Positions 36,283 to 45,395 of a stretch of DNA of 64,000 nucleotides are shown here, piece after piece. The translations under genes were made by a program, and so were the position numbers. Under the pieces are notes generated by a model. That model did no database searches. It was not told the DNA's origin and saw nothing but the letters and a program-made list of their open reading frames with translations. The DNA lies in assembly GCA_027483445.1 (NCBI GenBank), contig JAIXUS010000034.1, positions 1 through 64,000 on the forward strand. The letters run 5' to 3'. The stretch comes from Bacteroidota bacterium (lineage in GTDB: Bacteria; Bacteroidota; Bacteroidia; M30B66). Position 1 is the first letter of the stretch, and each line of letters opens with the position of its first letter.

Positions 36283-37254
36283 TTAGCGCAACTTAAGAAT
36301 TTGCCCAGATTGTGCTTGACTTCCTTGTTGAAGGGAATTCAGACTGTATAATCGCTTGAGTTTGATGGCATGCAGCTGGGAAATTGAGAGCATGGTTTCG
36401 CCCGGTTTTACGGTATGCGTTCTTTCCTGCCCTTTGCGCTTTTTGGGTTCGATGTAGAGTCGGTCGCCGGGTTTCAGGGCCGCCGAACGCGGCAGATCAT
36501 TGTACTTGGGCAATTGCCAGGGCATCAGGTCGAGCTCTTTGCTAAGGCTCTCAAAGGTGTCGCCCGCTTTAACGATGATGTATTGCACATCATTGTTACG
36601 TTCGGTTGGGCGTTTACCACGCTGGCGGTCGAGTTCAAAGTCGGGTAAATCGCTGCCGTTTGAGGGTCGTTTCTTGTTTTTTCCCTGCGTGATGGCTGCA
36701 TCGGTTTTTTTGTTACCCGGTTGTGGGGGCTGGTATTTGGGAGTGTTTCCGGGTTTATCGTATTCGAAAAGTCGGTTTTCTTCTATGGTTTTGATGAGCA
36801 ATGGCGCATACTTCGGGTTGGTGGCATAGCCGGCCTTTTTCAAGCCATGTGCCCACGACGAGTAATCGCTTGGTGCGTAGGTAAATAGCTCAGCGTAGCG
36901 TTGGTTTTTCCGCAAAAACTGACTGTGATCTTCGTATGAAGCCTGAACAGTCGAATACTTGCGAAAGCACTCATCTTTTTCGTCATCATCTTGAATGTAT
37001 GTAGGGCCTGTCCAGTCTTTCTTGCATTTGATGCCAAAATGGTTGTTCGCTTCACGGGCCAGAGGGCTGTTGCCGGACGATGATTCCAAAATGCCCTGAC
37101 CCAACTTCACTGAAGCCGGAACCTGCCAGTTTTCCATTTCGCGAACAGCAATCCACGCGTATTTCTCGATGTATTCGGCGGTAGTCATCCGCGCTTGCGC
37201 GAAAACACCACCGTAACACAGGCTTAAGAGTAGGCTTAAAACGAAGGCTTTCAT
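36283..37254 (-). CDS. Glucosaminidase-type peptidoglycan hydrolase with two LysM domains
   Basis: From MKAFVLSLLLSLCYGGVFAQ (ATG 37254; the ORF track's start adds a non-signal extension), the 323-residue protein has a FlgJ/GH73-like domain. It shows MTTAEYIEKYAWIAVREMENWQVPASVKLGQGILESSSGNSPLAREANNHFGIKCK, including the catalytic glutamate in ILES. A basic linker and two LysM repeats follow (YIIVKAGDTFESLSKELDLMPWQLPKYN; HTVKPGETMLSISQLHAIKLKRLYSLN) that hold it to peptidoglycan. It probably cleaves glycan strands in growth or division. Confidence 0.9.
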   Translation of the reverse strand: MKAFVLSLLLSLCYGGVFAQARMTTAEYIEKYAWIAVREMENWQVPASVKLGQGILESSSGNSPLAREANNHFGIKCKKDWTGPTYIQDDDEKDECFRKYSTVQASYEDHSQFLRKNQRYAELFTYAPSDYSSWAHGLKKAGYATNPKYAPLLIKTIEENRLFEYDKPGNTPKYQPPQPGNKKTDAAITQGKNKKRPSNGSDLPDFELDRQRGKRPTERNNDVQYIIVKAGDTFESLSKELDLMPWQLPKYNDLPRSAALKPGDRLYIEPKKRKGQERTHTVKPGETMLSISQLHAIKLKRLYSLNSLQQGSQAQSGQILKLR

Positions 37255-37358
37255 ACGACAAAAATCGACGCAAATCGGGCTTTCAAACGAGGCGATCACG
37301 ATTACTTTTTAACCTTAAAACGTGAATTCACGGCACTTTCATACATAGCATGGCGCAC

Positions 37359-37390
37359 TTGCTATTGGCTACCTGCTTTTTGTACCTTTG
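37359..37390 (+). promoter_or_regulatory. Promoter of the queA-ispD-purD run
   Basis: TTG at 37359-37361 and TACCTTTG at 37383-37390, with a 21-base spacer. It lies downstream of the ORF track's first ATG (37350), which supports the queA start at 37419. Confidence 0.6.
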
Positions 37391-37418
37391 CAGGCCTCAT
37401 TTAAAACCCCGGCTTCCC

Positions 37419-38468
37419 ATGAAGTTGTCTAATTTCAAGTTCAAGCTCCCACCCGAACTTATTGCTGAACGTCCAACTGAAAACCGTGATGAGTCGCGGC
37501 TGATGATACTCGACCGAAAGACGAAAACCATCGAGCACCGCATGTTCAGAGACATTCTGGAGTATTTCGATGATGGCGACACGTTTATCATTAACAACAC
37601 CAAGGTTTTCCCCGCGCGCATGTACGGTAACAAGGAAAAAACGGGTGCAAAAATAGAAGTGTTTCTGTTGCGGGAGCTGAATCGGGAGAGCCGTTTATGG
37701 GACGTTCTGGTTGATCCGGCACGAAAAATTCGCATTGGGAATAAGCTGTATTTCGGCGAAAACGACAACCTGGTGGCCGAAGTAATCGATAACACCACTT
37801 CAAGAGGGCGTACACTCCGTTTCTTGTTCGACGGCAGCCACGAGGAATTCAAGAAGACCCTCTATTCACTCGGTGAAACGCCAATTCCAAAATATATTGA
37901 GCGCACACCCGACGAGGAAGATGAGATACGCTACCAAACCGTGTTTGCCAAGCATGAAGGCGCTGTAGCGGCCCCAACTGCAGGGCTGCACTTCAGCAAA
38001 GAGCTGATGAAGCGCATGGAGCTCAAAGGGGTAAACTTCTCTGAAATCACCTTGCATGTTGGTCTGGGATCATTTCGTACTGTTGAAGTTGAAGACCTCA
38101 GCAAACACAAAATGGATAGCGAGGAAATGTTTATTTCTGAAGCCGCAGCTGAGGTGGTAAACGAAAGTAAACGCAACCGTAAACGCGTAGTATCGGTTGG
38201 AACAACCACCATGCGGGCAATCGAAAGTTCAGTAAGCACTGATGGCTTCTTGAAGCCCTATACCGGTTGGACGAATAAGTTTATTTACCCTCCTTACGAT
38301 TTCAGAGTAGCCAACGCGCTAATCACCAATTTCCACATGCCCATGAGCACATTGCTGATCATGGTTTCGGCCTTTGGTGGTCACGATTTTATCATGGAAG
38401 CCTACAAAGAAGCGGTAAAAGAAAAGTACCGCTTTTACACGTATGGCGACGCCATGCTGATTCTCTAA
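37419..38468 (+). CDS. queA: S-adenosylmethionine:tRNA ribosyltransferase-isomerase
   Basis: QueA builds the epoxyqueuosine ring in tRNA wobble G34. The protein starts [31 protein letters not shown] and has [48 protein letters not shown] and [21 protein letters not shown]. Length 349 residues, normal for the family. A stop codon one base ahead of ispD implies co-translation. Confidence 0.97.
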   Translation: MKLSNFKFKLPPELIAERPTENRDESRLMILDRKTKTIEHRMFRDILEYFDDGDTFIINNTKVFPARMYGNKEKTGAKIEVFLLRELNRESRLWDVLVDPARKIRIGNKLYFGENDNLVAEVIDNTTSRGRTLRFLFDGSHEEFKKTLYSLGETPIPKYIERTPDEEDEIRYQTVFAKHEGAVAAPTAGLHFSKELMKRMELKGVNFSEITLHVGLGSFRTVEVEDLSKHKMDSEEMFISEAAAEVVNESKRNRKRVVSVGTTTMRAIESSVSTDGFLKPYTGWTNKFIYPPYDFRVANALITNFHMPMSTLLIMVSAFGGHDFIMEAYKEAVKEKYRFYTYGDAMLIL

Positions 38469-38469
38469 A

Positions 38470-39144
38470 GTGGAGCGCAACGTTGTTGTTGTGGCCGGTG
38501 GCAGTGGAAGCCGTATGGGCGCCCCGGTTCCAAAGCAATTCCTTGAACTGCAGGGCAAGCCAATTCTCATGCACACCCTTCAACGCTTCGAGGAAGCCTT
38601 TCCCGGAATTCGGCTTATTGTGGTTCTTCCAGAAACCCAGATTCAAACCTGGGAAAGCGTGTGTAGGCAACATCAATTTGAATGCTCACACGAAACAGTG
38701 GCTGGTGGAGAAACACGTTTTCAATCTGTACAAAATGGCCTAGCGCTGATTGAAGGAGGTCTAGTGGCTGTTCACGACGGAGTTCGTCCGCTGGTTAGCC
38801 TGAAAACCATCCGCGAAACCTTTGCAGAGGCCGAATTGACGGGTGCAGCCGTTCCGGTAGTTCCTGTAAATGAGTCGGTACGCATGGTGAGCCAAAGCCA
38901 CAGTAAATCGCTCGATCGCAGTCAGTTACGCATAGTTCAAACTCCTCAGGTTTTCCGCTACGCGTGGATGAAAGAAGCCTTCAGCCAGGAGTACCGCGAA
39001 GCATTTACCGACTGCGCGTCGGTGCTGGAAAGTGCGGGCTTTCCGATCTCAATCACTGAGGGAAATGCGGAAAACCTAAAAATTACCCGACCTGTCGATC
39101 TTTTGTTGGCAGAGGCCATTCTAAGCTCAGGATTCGTTTTCTAA
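38470..39144 (+). CDS. ispD: 2-C-methyl-D-erythritol 4-phosphate cytidylyltransferase
   Basis: IspD is a step of the non-mevalonate isoprenoid route, which also uses ispH in this window. The 224-residue protein starts at GTG. It has VVVVAGGSGSRMGAPVPKQFLELQGKPILMHTL, VHDGVRPLVSLKTI and VQTPQVFRYAWMKEAF, with the C-terminal FTDCASVLESAGFPISITEGNAENLKITRPVDL. It lies 1 base after queA. Confidence 0.96.
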   Translation: MERNVVVVAGGSGSRMGAPVPKQFLELQGKPILMHTLQRFEEAFPGIRLIVVLPETQIQTWESVCRQHQFECSHETVAGGETRFQSVQNGLALIEGGLVAVHDGVRPLVSLKTIRETFAEAELTGAAVPVVPVNESVRMVSQSHSKSLDRSQLRIVQTPQVFRYAWMKEAFSQEYREAFTDCASVLESAGFPISITEGNAENLKITRPVDLLLAEAILSSGFVF

Positions 39145-39172
39145 TTCGCCCCAAAAAGCAGAAGTTTGTACC

Positions 39173-40441
39173 ATGAACGTACTGCTGCTTGGCTCTGGTG
39201 GCCGCGAACACGCATTCGCATGGAAAATTGCGCAAAGTAACAACCTCAACAAACTGTGGATTGCACCCGGTAATGCCGGAACGGCACAACATGGAGAAAA
39301 TATAGCCCTCAACCCACTTCAGTTCGATGAAGTTGCTCGATTTGTGCGCGAAAATGCCGTTGATATGCTCATCGTCGGACCGGAAGAGCCTTTGGTCAGG
39401 GGCATTGCCGATTATTTTGAGCATCAGGCAGACCTCAGCAACCTCATCGTAATTGGCCCCAAAGCCGACGGCGCACAATTGGAAGGCAGCAAGGATTTCT
39501 CGAAAGCTTTTATGCTTCGTCATGGCATTCCAACCGCACGATACCAGAGTTTTACGCCCCAAACCCTAGAGGCAGGGAAAGCCTTTCTTTCTACGCTGAA
39601 ACCCCCGTTTGTGCTAAAGGCATCAGGCTTGGCCGCCGGAAAAGGTGTGGTAATACCCGAAACCCTCCTTGATGCAGAAGCAGAACTGGAAGCTATGCTC
39701 GGGGGAAAGTTTGGCGAAGCCGGAAATGTGGTGGTGATTGAAGAATTCCTTCCCGGACTTGAGTGTTCGGTGTTCGTGCTCAGCGACGGGAAGCACTACC
39801 TTTTATTGCCCGAAGCCAAAGACCATAAGCGCATTGGAGAAGGCGACACCGGGCTGAATACAGGCGGTATGGGAGCCTTTTCGCCGGTTTCGTTTTGCGA
39901 CGGTGCTTTCATGGAGAAGGTGGAAAGCCGCATCATTCGCCCTACAATGAAAGGACTAATTAAGGAAGGCATTGATTACAAGGGTTTTATTTTCTTTGGA
40001 TTGATGAATGTTCAGGGCGAGCCTTATGTGATTGAATACAATTGTCGGATGGGCGATCCGGAAACAGAGGTTGTATTGCCCCGATTGGAGAATGATATAC
40101 TAGATGTTTTCCGCGCTGTGGGTGATGGCACACTCAATAAGGTTGAGGGCCGTATAAGTCGAAAAGCCGCAGCTACAGTGGTTACTGTATCAGAAGGCTA
40201 CCCGGAAAGCTACCAAAAAGGATATGCTATTGCAGGTTTAGAGCATGTAAACTCGGCGCAGGTATTTCACGCCGGAACCTCACTAAAAGAGGGCAAAGTG
40301 CTCACCGCCGGAGGACGCGTATTGGCCTTCACCGGCATGGGGAACACTGTTTCTGAAGCCCTTTCGAACAGCTACGAAGGCATTAAAAAAGTGTGTTACG
40401 ACAATATCTATTTCCGCCGCGACATTGGCAAAGGATTCTAA
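39173..40441 (+). CDS. purD: Phosphoribosylamine--glycine ligase
   Basis: PurD is an ATP-grasp enzyme of purine synthesis. The 422-residue protein shows MNVLLLGSGGREHAFAWKI, VGPEEPLVRGIADYF, KASGLAAGKGVVI, EEFLPGLECSVFVLSDG, GDTGLNTGGMGAFSP, and IEYNCRMGDPETEVVLPRLENDI with metal-binding residues. Normal length. Confidence 0.98.
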   Translation: MNVLLLGSGGREHAFAWKIAQSNNLNKLWIAPGNAGTAQHGENIALNPLQFDEVARFVRENAVDMLIVGPEEPLVRGIADYFEHQADLSNLIVIGPKADGAQLEGSKDFSKAFMLRHGIPTARYQSFTPQTLEAGKAFLSTLKPPFVLKASGLAAGKGVVIPETLLDAEAELEAMLGGKFGEAGNVVVIEEFLPGLECSVFVLSDGKHYLLLPEAKDHKRIGEGDTGLNTGGMGAFSPVSFCDGAFMEKVESRIIRPTMKGLIKEGIDYKGFIFFGLMNVQGEPYVIEYNCRMGDPETEVVLPRLENDILDVFRAVGDGTLNKVEGRISRKAAATVVTVSEGYPESYQKGYAIAGLEHVNSAQVFHAGTSLKEGKVLTAGGRVLAFTGMGNTVSEALSNSYEGIKKVCYDNIYFRRDIGKGF

Positions 40442-40443
40442 GC

Positions 40444-40783
40444 ATGATTACAGAATCGAAAAGCTGGTGGCTCCATAAAGTGCGCTTTGAGTTTTTGTTG
40501 CTGGCGCTGATGATGGTGTTGTTCAACACAATTTTCGTTTTTGCTGCTGGAATTCTTTCAGCCCGCCTCCTTCAACAATACCACCTTGCATAACATTCCT
40601 GAGTTTTACAATGAGATTGCCTATTTCAGCATGATTACCCTTGGCACCATTGGTTACGGCGATATTACTCCGGCAACGGCTTCGGCTCGACTCATGAGCG
40701 CTTACTTCGGCTTTGCAGGACAGTTTTACATGATTACCCTCGTTGGAATTATTGTTTCACGCTTTAGCAGTCGCAGGGCTTAA
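40444..40783 (+). pseudogene. Two-TM potassium channel, broken by a frameshift
   Basis: The first frame gives MITESKSWWLHKVRFEFLLLALMMVLFNTIFVFAAG, a first membrane helix, and then stops at QQYHLA. The +1 frame from about 40541 continues with ASFNNTTLHNIPEFYNEIAYFSMITLGTIGYGDITP, a pore helix with the K+ selectivity filter TIGYGD. A second helix follows (AYFGFAGQFYMITLVGIIV). The two halves fit one small ion channel, so a 1-base change near 40540-40560 has split it. It could be a real pseudogene or a sequencing error. It begins 2 bases after purD. Confidence 0.8.
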
Positions 40784-40867
40784 TCGCCGCTTTACAAATG
40801 TTAAAGCGCGAACAGGTGAAGGCCTGGGGACAAATCCCTCAAAAATGTGGTGTTACTCTCAGATAGA

Positions 40868-41209
40868 TTACTGGGCCTTTTTGGAGTGCTCGTGCAAACG
40901 GAGCCGCTCCACAGGCCGATCGTTCAAAATGTGCTCCTGCACGATTTCCTCCACGTCGCTTAACTGCACATTGCCATAAAACACACCATCGGGATAAACC
41001 ACAACCGTTGGCCCTTGCTCACACAAGTCGAGGCAACCCGACTTTTGTGCCCGTATAGGAACCTGCAATTTCAAATCATTGATGGCCTTCTTGAAGGCTA
41101 CGACCAATTCAAGTCCATGCGCTTCTCCGCAACTGGGTCTGGGGGCATTCGCCGGCCTCTGATTGGTGCAAATAAACAAATGCTTATGGTAGATAGAGGG
41201 CTTGCTCAT
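40868..41209 (-). CDS. Thioredoxin-like [2Fe-2S] ferredoxin
   Basis: The 113-residue protein has the shape of the Aquifex-type ferredoxins: HLFICTNQRPANAPRPSCGEAHG early and KSGCLDLCEQGPTVVVYPDGVFYGNVQLSDVEEIVQEHI late. Four cysteines (CTNQ...SCG; GCLDLC) fit the cluster ligands. It is a soluble electron carrier with unknown partner. It ends HEHSKKAQ, and a -7 element touches its start. Confidence 0.88.
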   Translation of the reverse strand: MSKPSIYHKHLFICTNQRPANAPRPSCGEAHGLELVVAFKKAINDLKLQVPIRAQKSGCLDLCEQGPTVVVYPDGVFYGNVQLSDVEEIVQEHILNDRPVERLRLHEHSKKAQ

Positions 41210-41214
41210 ACCGA

Positions 41215-41222
41215 CAAAGGTA
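41215..41222 (-). promoter_or_regulatory. -7 element immediately upstream of the ferredoxin gene
   Basis: TACCTTTG on the minus strand, only 5 bases before the ATG, predicts a leaderless transcript. No clear -33 TTG is present. Confidence 0.4.
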
Positions 41223-41293
41223 AGCGGAGTATGTATTTGTAGATAGAATGGTGCGCTGAATTTTGTTGAGCAAAACTCAACGATAACAAATCA

Positions 41294-42103
41294 TTAATGC
41301 GGCACCTCCACTTTTCGGGCATTTAACCGACGTGGATCAAGGCGCAATATCGAGCGCATAGATTCATACAATTCAGGAAGCTGCGTGTAGAAGGCTTCGG
41401 GCGCTTCAAAAAAGTGCTCCACACACACAGCCCAGAACTCATCCATATTGGAGGCTGCATAATCGCGAAGAAATGGGTGATTCCCAATGGCATTCATGCT
41501 TTCAAAAATGGGGAGAGCTTTGTCTTTCCAACCCGCAAAGCCAAATCGCTCGGTTCGGTTACCAAAGTAATCGAGGTACAAGGCATGAGCCAGCTCGTGG
41601 ATGAGCAGGTTTACTTTATCGTCGGCTACCTTGTGCCCATCGAGTGCATGTGGCCAGGAAATGGCAATCATTCCGCTGTGGTATACGGTAATTCCTTTCA
41701 CATTGCGATCGAATAAGCGCGAGTAAAAGACGTCGGGAAAAATCACAAAGCGCGTAAAATGCGGCAATTGGTAGTCTTTCAATCCAAAGGTAATTTGAAC
41801 CAGTGTGGCACAAATCAAAAGCATCATTACAGGGTGCACTTGAAGGCCCTCCTTGCCTAGAAAATACTTCTCTTTTAACACAGCCCGTATGCGAACCAGA
41901 AACCGCTGACGGTTGTGTGGTCCAAGCTGTTTGTAAAACGGAAAATGTTCCGAAAGAAATTTATCGACCTGTTCAGTAGTGGGCTGAGGAATAAATTGCA
42001 CAAAACCGTCTTCAACCTCCTCAGTGGCTTTTTTGAAGCCTCCCGACACATAAATGGCTCTTACAACTAAAGCAACAAGCGCAAATAAAAAAATGACTTC
42101 CAC
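41294..42103 (-). CDS. M90/MtfA-type zinc metallopeptidase
   Basis: The 269-residue protein has an N-terminal membrane helix (VIFLFALVALVVRAIYVSG) and the M90 peptidase core. This includes HFPFYKQLGPHNRQRFLVRIRAVL, GITVYHSGMIAISWPHALDGHK and the zinc site LIHELAHALYLDYFGNRTERFG, followed by DYAASNMDEFWAVCVEHFFE with the third ligand. E. coli MtfA binds the Mlc repressor. Here the partner is unknown and the membrane anchor differs. Confidence 0.88.
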   Translation of the reverse strand: MEVIFLFALVALVVRAIYVSGGFKKATEEVEDGFVQFIPQPTTEQVDKFLSEHFPFYKQLGPHNRQRFLVRIRAVLKEKYFLGKEGLQVHPVMMLLICATLVQITFGLKDYQLPHFTRFVIFPDVFYSRLFDRNVKGITVYHSGMIAISWPHALDGHKVADDKVNLLIHELAHALYLDYFGNRTERFGFAGWKDKALPIFESMNAIGNHPFLRDYAASNMDEFWAVCVEHFFEAPEAFYTQLPELYESMRSILRLDPRRLNARKVEVPH

Positions 42104-42231
42104 GATACTTTTTACAGGTATATAAAAGCACTAATAATGGCAAAATAAATGAAAAACTCAGCCATTGTTCTTCATGATTAAAATCGAAAAATCCACCTTA
42201 ATTTCGCAGCCGTTGAATATTCCCCGTTTTT

Positions 42232-43980
42232 ATGTTGAGAACCCATACCTGTGGCGAGCTGCGCCTTTCTGACTCAGGAAAAAATGTAACGTTAAGTGGC
42301 TGGCTGGCCCGTTCTCGCGATTTGGGTGGGATGACCTTCATCGATCTTCGAGACCGTTATGGAATTACGCAATTGGTATTCAACATGGACGAAAATGCCG
42401 ATTTGTGCAGTCAGGCCCGCAAATTGGGACGAGAATTTGTGCTCCAGGTAAGTGGTGAAGTGCGTGAGCGAAGCGCAAAAAACCTCAACATTCCGACCGG
42501 AGAAATCGAGCTACGCGTTACTGCACTTCAGGTGCTTAACCCTTCTAAAACGCCGCCATTTACGATAGAAGAAGATACTGATGGTGGTGATGACTTGCGG
42601 ATGAAATACCGCTATCTCGATTTGCGCCGTAATTCGGTTCGAAGCAACCTTGAAATGCGTCATCGGCTTGCCGGGAGTATTCGCAAATACCTCGATGCGC
42701 AGCAGTTTATTGAAGTAGAAACTCCGGTTTTAATTAAATCGACACCAGAAGGCGCCCGAGATTTTATTGTGCCTTCTCGCATGAATCCGGGCGAGTTTTA
42801 TGCCCTTCCTCAAAGCCCTCAAACCTTCAAACAAATTCTTATGGTTGCGGGCTTTGACCGTTATTACCAAGTAGTAAAGTGCTTCCGAGATGAAGATTTA
42901 CGCGCTGATCGTCAACCGGAATTTACCCAGATCGACTGCGAACTCTCATTCATCACTCAGGAAGACATTCTCAATATTTTCGAAGGATTGGTTCGCCAAC
43001 TTTTCAGAGAGGTGAAGAATCTTGAACTGGGCGATTTTCCGAGGATGACCTATGCCGAAGCGATGGAACGTTTCGGAAGCGATAAGCCCGACACCCGTTT
43101 TGGAATGGAGTTCTGCAATTTAGTATCAGAAACACGCAGTTGTGGCTTCAGCATTTTTGAAGCGGCCGAGTTTGTTGGCGGTATTGTAGCGCCGGGTTGT
43201 GCCGAGTATACCAGAAAGCAGCTAGATGAGCTTACTGATTGGGTAAAACGCCCTCAAATTGGAGCTACCGGACTGGTGTACATCCGCTGGAACCCCGACG
43301 GAAGTTTGAAATCATCGGTCGATAAATTTTTCAGCCCCGAGCAACAACAGGCCTTCATGGAAAAAGCCGGAGGCAAGCCAGGCGACCTGATGCTCATCCT
43401 CGCCGGAGGCGATACCAAAACACGCAAAGCCCTTAACGAACTGCGCCTTGAAATGGGCAATCGTTTAGGTTTGAGGCCCAAAGATCAATTCTCGCCACTT
43501 TGGGTTGTCGATTTCCCACTGCTCGAGTGGGACGAAGAAAGCCAGCGTTACCATGCGATGCACCATCCGTTTACCTCGCCCAAACCGGAAGACGTACATT
43601 TGATCGATGAAAATCCCGGAAAGGTGCGTGCAAACGCTTACGACCTTGTAATAAATGGCGTGGAGATTGGCGGAGGTTCCATTCGAATTCACAACCGCGA
43701 TTTGCAAAAGCAGATGTTTACATTGCTAGGCTTTAGCGACGAAGAGGCGCAAAACCAATTCGGCTTTTTGATGAATGCCTTCGAGTATGGGGCTCCTCCG
43801 CACGGTGGTATTGCTTTAGGCTTCGACCGCTTGTGCTCAATTTTCGGTGGCGCCGATTCTATTCGCGACTTCATTGCCTTCCCCAAAAACAACTCAGGCC
43901 GCGATATGATGATTGACGCGCCCTCACCTGTGAATCCTGCGCAATTGGTGGAATTAGGAATTCGCATCCAAGGCGCTTAA
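42232..43980 (+). CDS. aspS: Aspartate--tRNA ligase
   Basis: The class II synthetase has 582 residues. The OB-fold is [41 protein letters not shown]. Motif 2 is [24 protein letters not shown]. The GAD insertion domain follows the motif 2 region, and motif 3 is [16 protein letters not shown]. It ends [16 protein letters not shown]. Confidence 0.98.
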   Translation: MLRTHTCGELRLSDSGKNVTLSGWLARSRDLGGMTFIDLRDRYGITQLVFNMDENADLCSQARKLGREFVLQVSGEVRERSAKNLNIPTGEIELRVTALQVLNPSKTPPFTIEEDTDGGDDLRMKYRYLDLRRNSVRSNLEMRHRLAGSIRKYLDAQQFIEVETPVLIKSTPEGARDFIVPSRMNPGEFYALPQSPQTFKQILMVAGFDRYYQVVKCFRDEDLRADRQPEFTQIDCELSFITQEDILNIFEGLVRQLFREVKNLELGDFPRMTYAEAMERFGSDKPDTRFGMEFCNLVSETRSCGFSIFEAAEFVGGIVAPGCAEYTRKQLDELTDWVKRPQIGATGLVYIRWNPDGSLKSSVDKFFSPEQQQAFMEKAGGKPGDLMLILAGGDTKTRKALNELRLEMGNRLGLRPKDQFSPLWVVDFPLLEWDEESQRYHAMHHPFTSPKPEDVHLIDENPGKVRANAYDLVINGVEIGGGSIRIHNRDLQKQMFTLLGFSDEEAQNQFGFLMNAFEYGAPPHGGIALGFDRLCSIFGGADSIRDFIAFPKNNSGRDMMIDAPSPVNPAQLVELGIRIQGA

Positions 43981-43990
43981 CTTTGGCCGC

Positions 43991-44569
43991 ATGAGGTCGA
44001 TCGTATCGCTATTGCTTGCCTTGTGCTTACTGTGTTTTGCAGAAAAAGCCCAGGCCCAGAGAAAGAAATTTACCCAGGCTTTCGACAAGGGTATGTTTAC
44101 CGTCGATGCGCACACCTCACTTGGTCTTTACCGAAGCCGACAGTTTCTGAGCTCACGAATGCCTGTTTTTGTAGGGGCCGACTATGGCGTGCGCAGTGAT
44201 GTGGGCATTGGTGTTCTTTTGGGCTGGAACCAACGCATGTTCAAAGATCCGGGGGCTCCACCGTACAATGTGAACTACTATTATTACGGACTCCGTTTAG
44301 GCTTGCATCTAACGCGCTTCATCAACCAAAATACGCCGTTCCGATTGAACCCAAACCATATCGACACCTACATCAATGTTTTTGCAGCCAGGCAGGTGGC
44401 TTCGCAAGTTACCTTTAGTGCCGGGGGCCTCGACAATACAGGTTCTGTTACTTTGGTTGGCGGAGTTTTAGGGGCGCGATTTTACACCATGAATTACGTG
44501 GGAATTTTACTGGAGGTAGGTGCCGGGCCTTACGGAATTGTGAATGCGGGAATTTGCGCGAAGTTTTAA
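43991..44569 (+). CDS. Outer-membrane beta-barrel protein
   Basis: The 192-residue protein has a signal peptide (LLALCLLCFAEKAQAQ). Alternating beta strands follow (GMFTVDAHTSLGLYRS, YGVRSDVGIGVLLGWNQR, NYYYYGLRLGLHLTRF, YVGILLEVGAGPYGIVNAGICAKF), with an aromatic terminus. This fits an eight-strand barrel. It starts 10 bases after aspS, but no functional link is evident. Confidence 0.78.
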   Translation: MRSIVSLLLALCLLCFAEKAQAQRKKFTQAFDKGMFTVDAHTSLGLYRSRQFLSSRMPVFVGADYGVRSDVGIGVLLGWNQRMFKDPGAPPYNVNYYYYGLRLGLHLTRFINQNTPFRLNPNHIDTYINVFAARQVASQVTFSAGGLDNTGSVTLVGGVLGARFYTMNYVGILLEVGAGPYGIVNAGICAKF

Positions 44570-44582
44570 GCTTTACGGCGCT

Positions 44583-44726
44583 TCAGGGCCTGTTTTCTTC
44601 TTGCAACCTTTTTCGTGAAACAGGCAAAGCAATGCCAATATTGAGCTGGACTTCTACGGGCTCAGTTTTGAGGCCATCCAAAAAGTGAAGGTTGATTACC
44701 TAGGACTTATGAATGCGCATAAATGC
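44583..44726 (-). pseudogene. Remnant of a LytTR DNA-binding domain
   Basis: The minus strand translates as AFMRIHKS-stop-VINLHFLDGLKTEPVEVQLNIGIALPVSRKRLQEENRP-stop. This is the end of a LytTR domain (consensus FMRIHKSY[VI]VN...IPVSR). One in-frame TAG replaces the usual tyrosine codon at 44700-44702. Nothing upstream can be read in frame. It appears to be the dead C-terminus of a LytTR-type response regulator. A MITE-like fragment lies next to it. Confidence 0.7.
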
Positions 44727-44799
44727 GGATGACGCTAACCGACAAGGCTAAGCTCTATTTTTTATACTCGACACTCAGGCAATAAAGCCGTTTTCGCAT

Positions 44800-44942
44800 T
44801 TAGGCTAACAAATTATTGAGCACTGTACATCCAGCCGTACATGAATTTTCAAAAGTCCAACCTAAAAACCTTGAAATTAAGCCTATTCAAACAGGGATTA
44901 AAGTGCCAAGAAAAAATTATTGAGTGTTTTTCAGTGGCCCTA
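44800..44942 (-). mobile_element. MITE-like element, copy 3 (one end preserved)
   Basis: Read on the minus strand from 44942, it starts TAGGGCCACTGAAAAACACT and continues with CAATAATTTTTT, AAGGTTTTTAG, GACTTTTGAAAATTCATG and TTGTTAGCC. This matches the copies at 21327 and 48088. The far end is not recognisable. Its TAG doubles as the stop codon of the SRPBCC gene. Confidence 0.65.
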
Positions 44943-45389
44943 TGCAAGGTTCGATAACAGGCGCTGATACACCGGCTGTCGAAAGGTAAATACTCGCTTC
45001 AGCTGTGGATAGACGAAAATGGCCGGGATCGGGAAAGGTGTGGTGAAGGTGATGTCGTCGATGATTTCAACATCATTACCGACCTGGATTAATGTGTGCC
45101 TATGCTGCCATGAAGCCAGAAAGAAGGGAAGTTTTCGACCAACATCGACGAATTCGTGGCGCTGACCGGGAACATGGCTTTCGTCGGTGATTTCGCTAAG
45201 CCAACGTTGAGGTGCAAGCGGCAGGAGAAGCTTTACCTCAACCCAATCGCCTTTTTTACATCCATCAAAGCGAAGCAGCTTCGATGCCGGGAATGGGGGA
45301 CTAAGCTGGAGAAATAATTCGCGGTTGAAGTGCGCAAACACAGCATCGACCCTGGCATTGGCCACACGTGTTCGGATTTCCAGTTTCAT
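44940..45389 (-). CDS. SRPBCC-fold (START-like) protein
   Basis: The 149-residue protein has the pattern of ligand-binding SRPBCC proteins (MKLEIRTRVANARVDAVFAHFNRELFLQLSPPFPASKLLRFDGCKKGDWVEVKL...FVYPQLKRVFTFRQPVYQRLL). Similar genes often sit in Bacteroidota carotenoid clusters, where their role is not known. It is the last gene of the sigma-crtB-ispH operon, 6 bases after ispH. Its stop codon comes from the end of a MITE-like repeat, so the C-terminus may have been altered. Confidence 0.75.
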   Translation of the reverse strand: MKLEIRTRVANARVDAVFAHFNRELFLQLSPPFPASKLLRFDGCKKGDWVEVKLLLPLAPQRWLSEITDESHVPGQRHEFVDVGRKLPFFLASWQHRHTLIQVGNDVEIIDDITFTTPFPIPAIFVYPQLKRVFTFRQPVYQRLLSNLA

Positions 45390-45395
45390 GGATGA

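Noticed and set aside
44700-44702. Stop-codon recoding in the LytTR fragment
   Set aside because: Upstream sequence does not continue in any frame as a receiver domain, so a dead remnant is the simpler reading.
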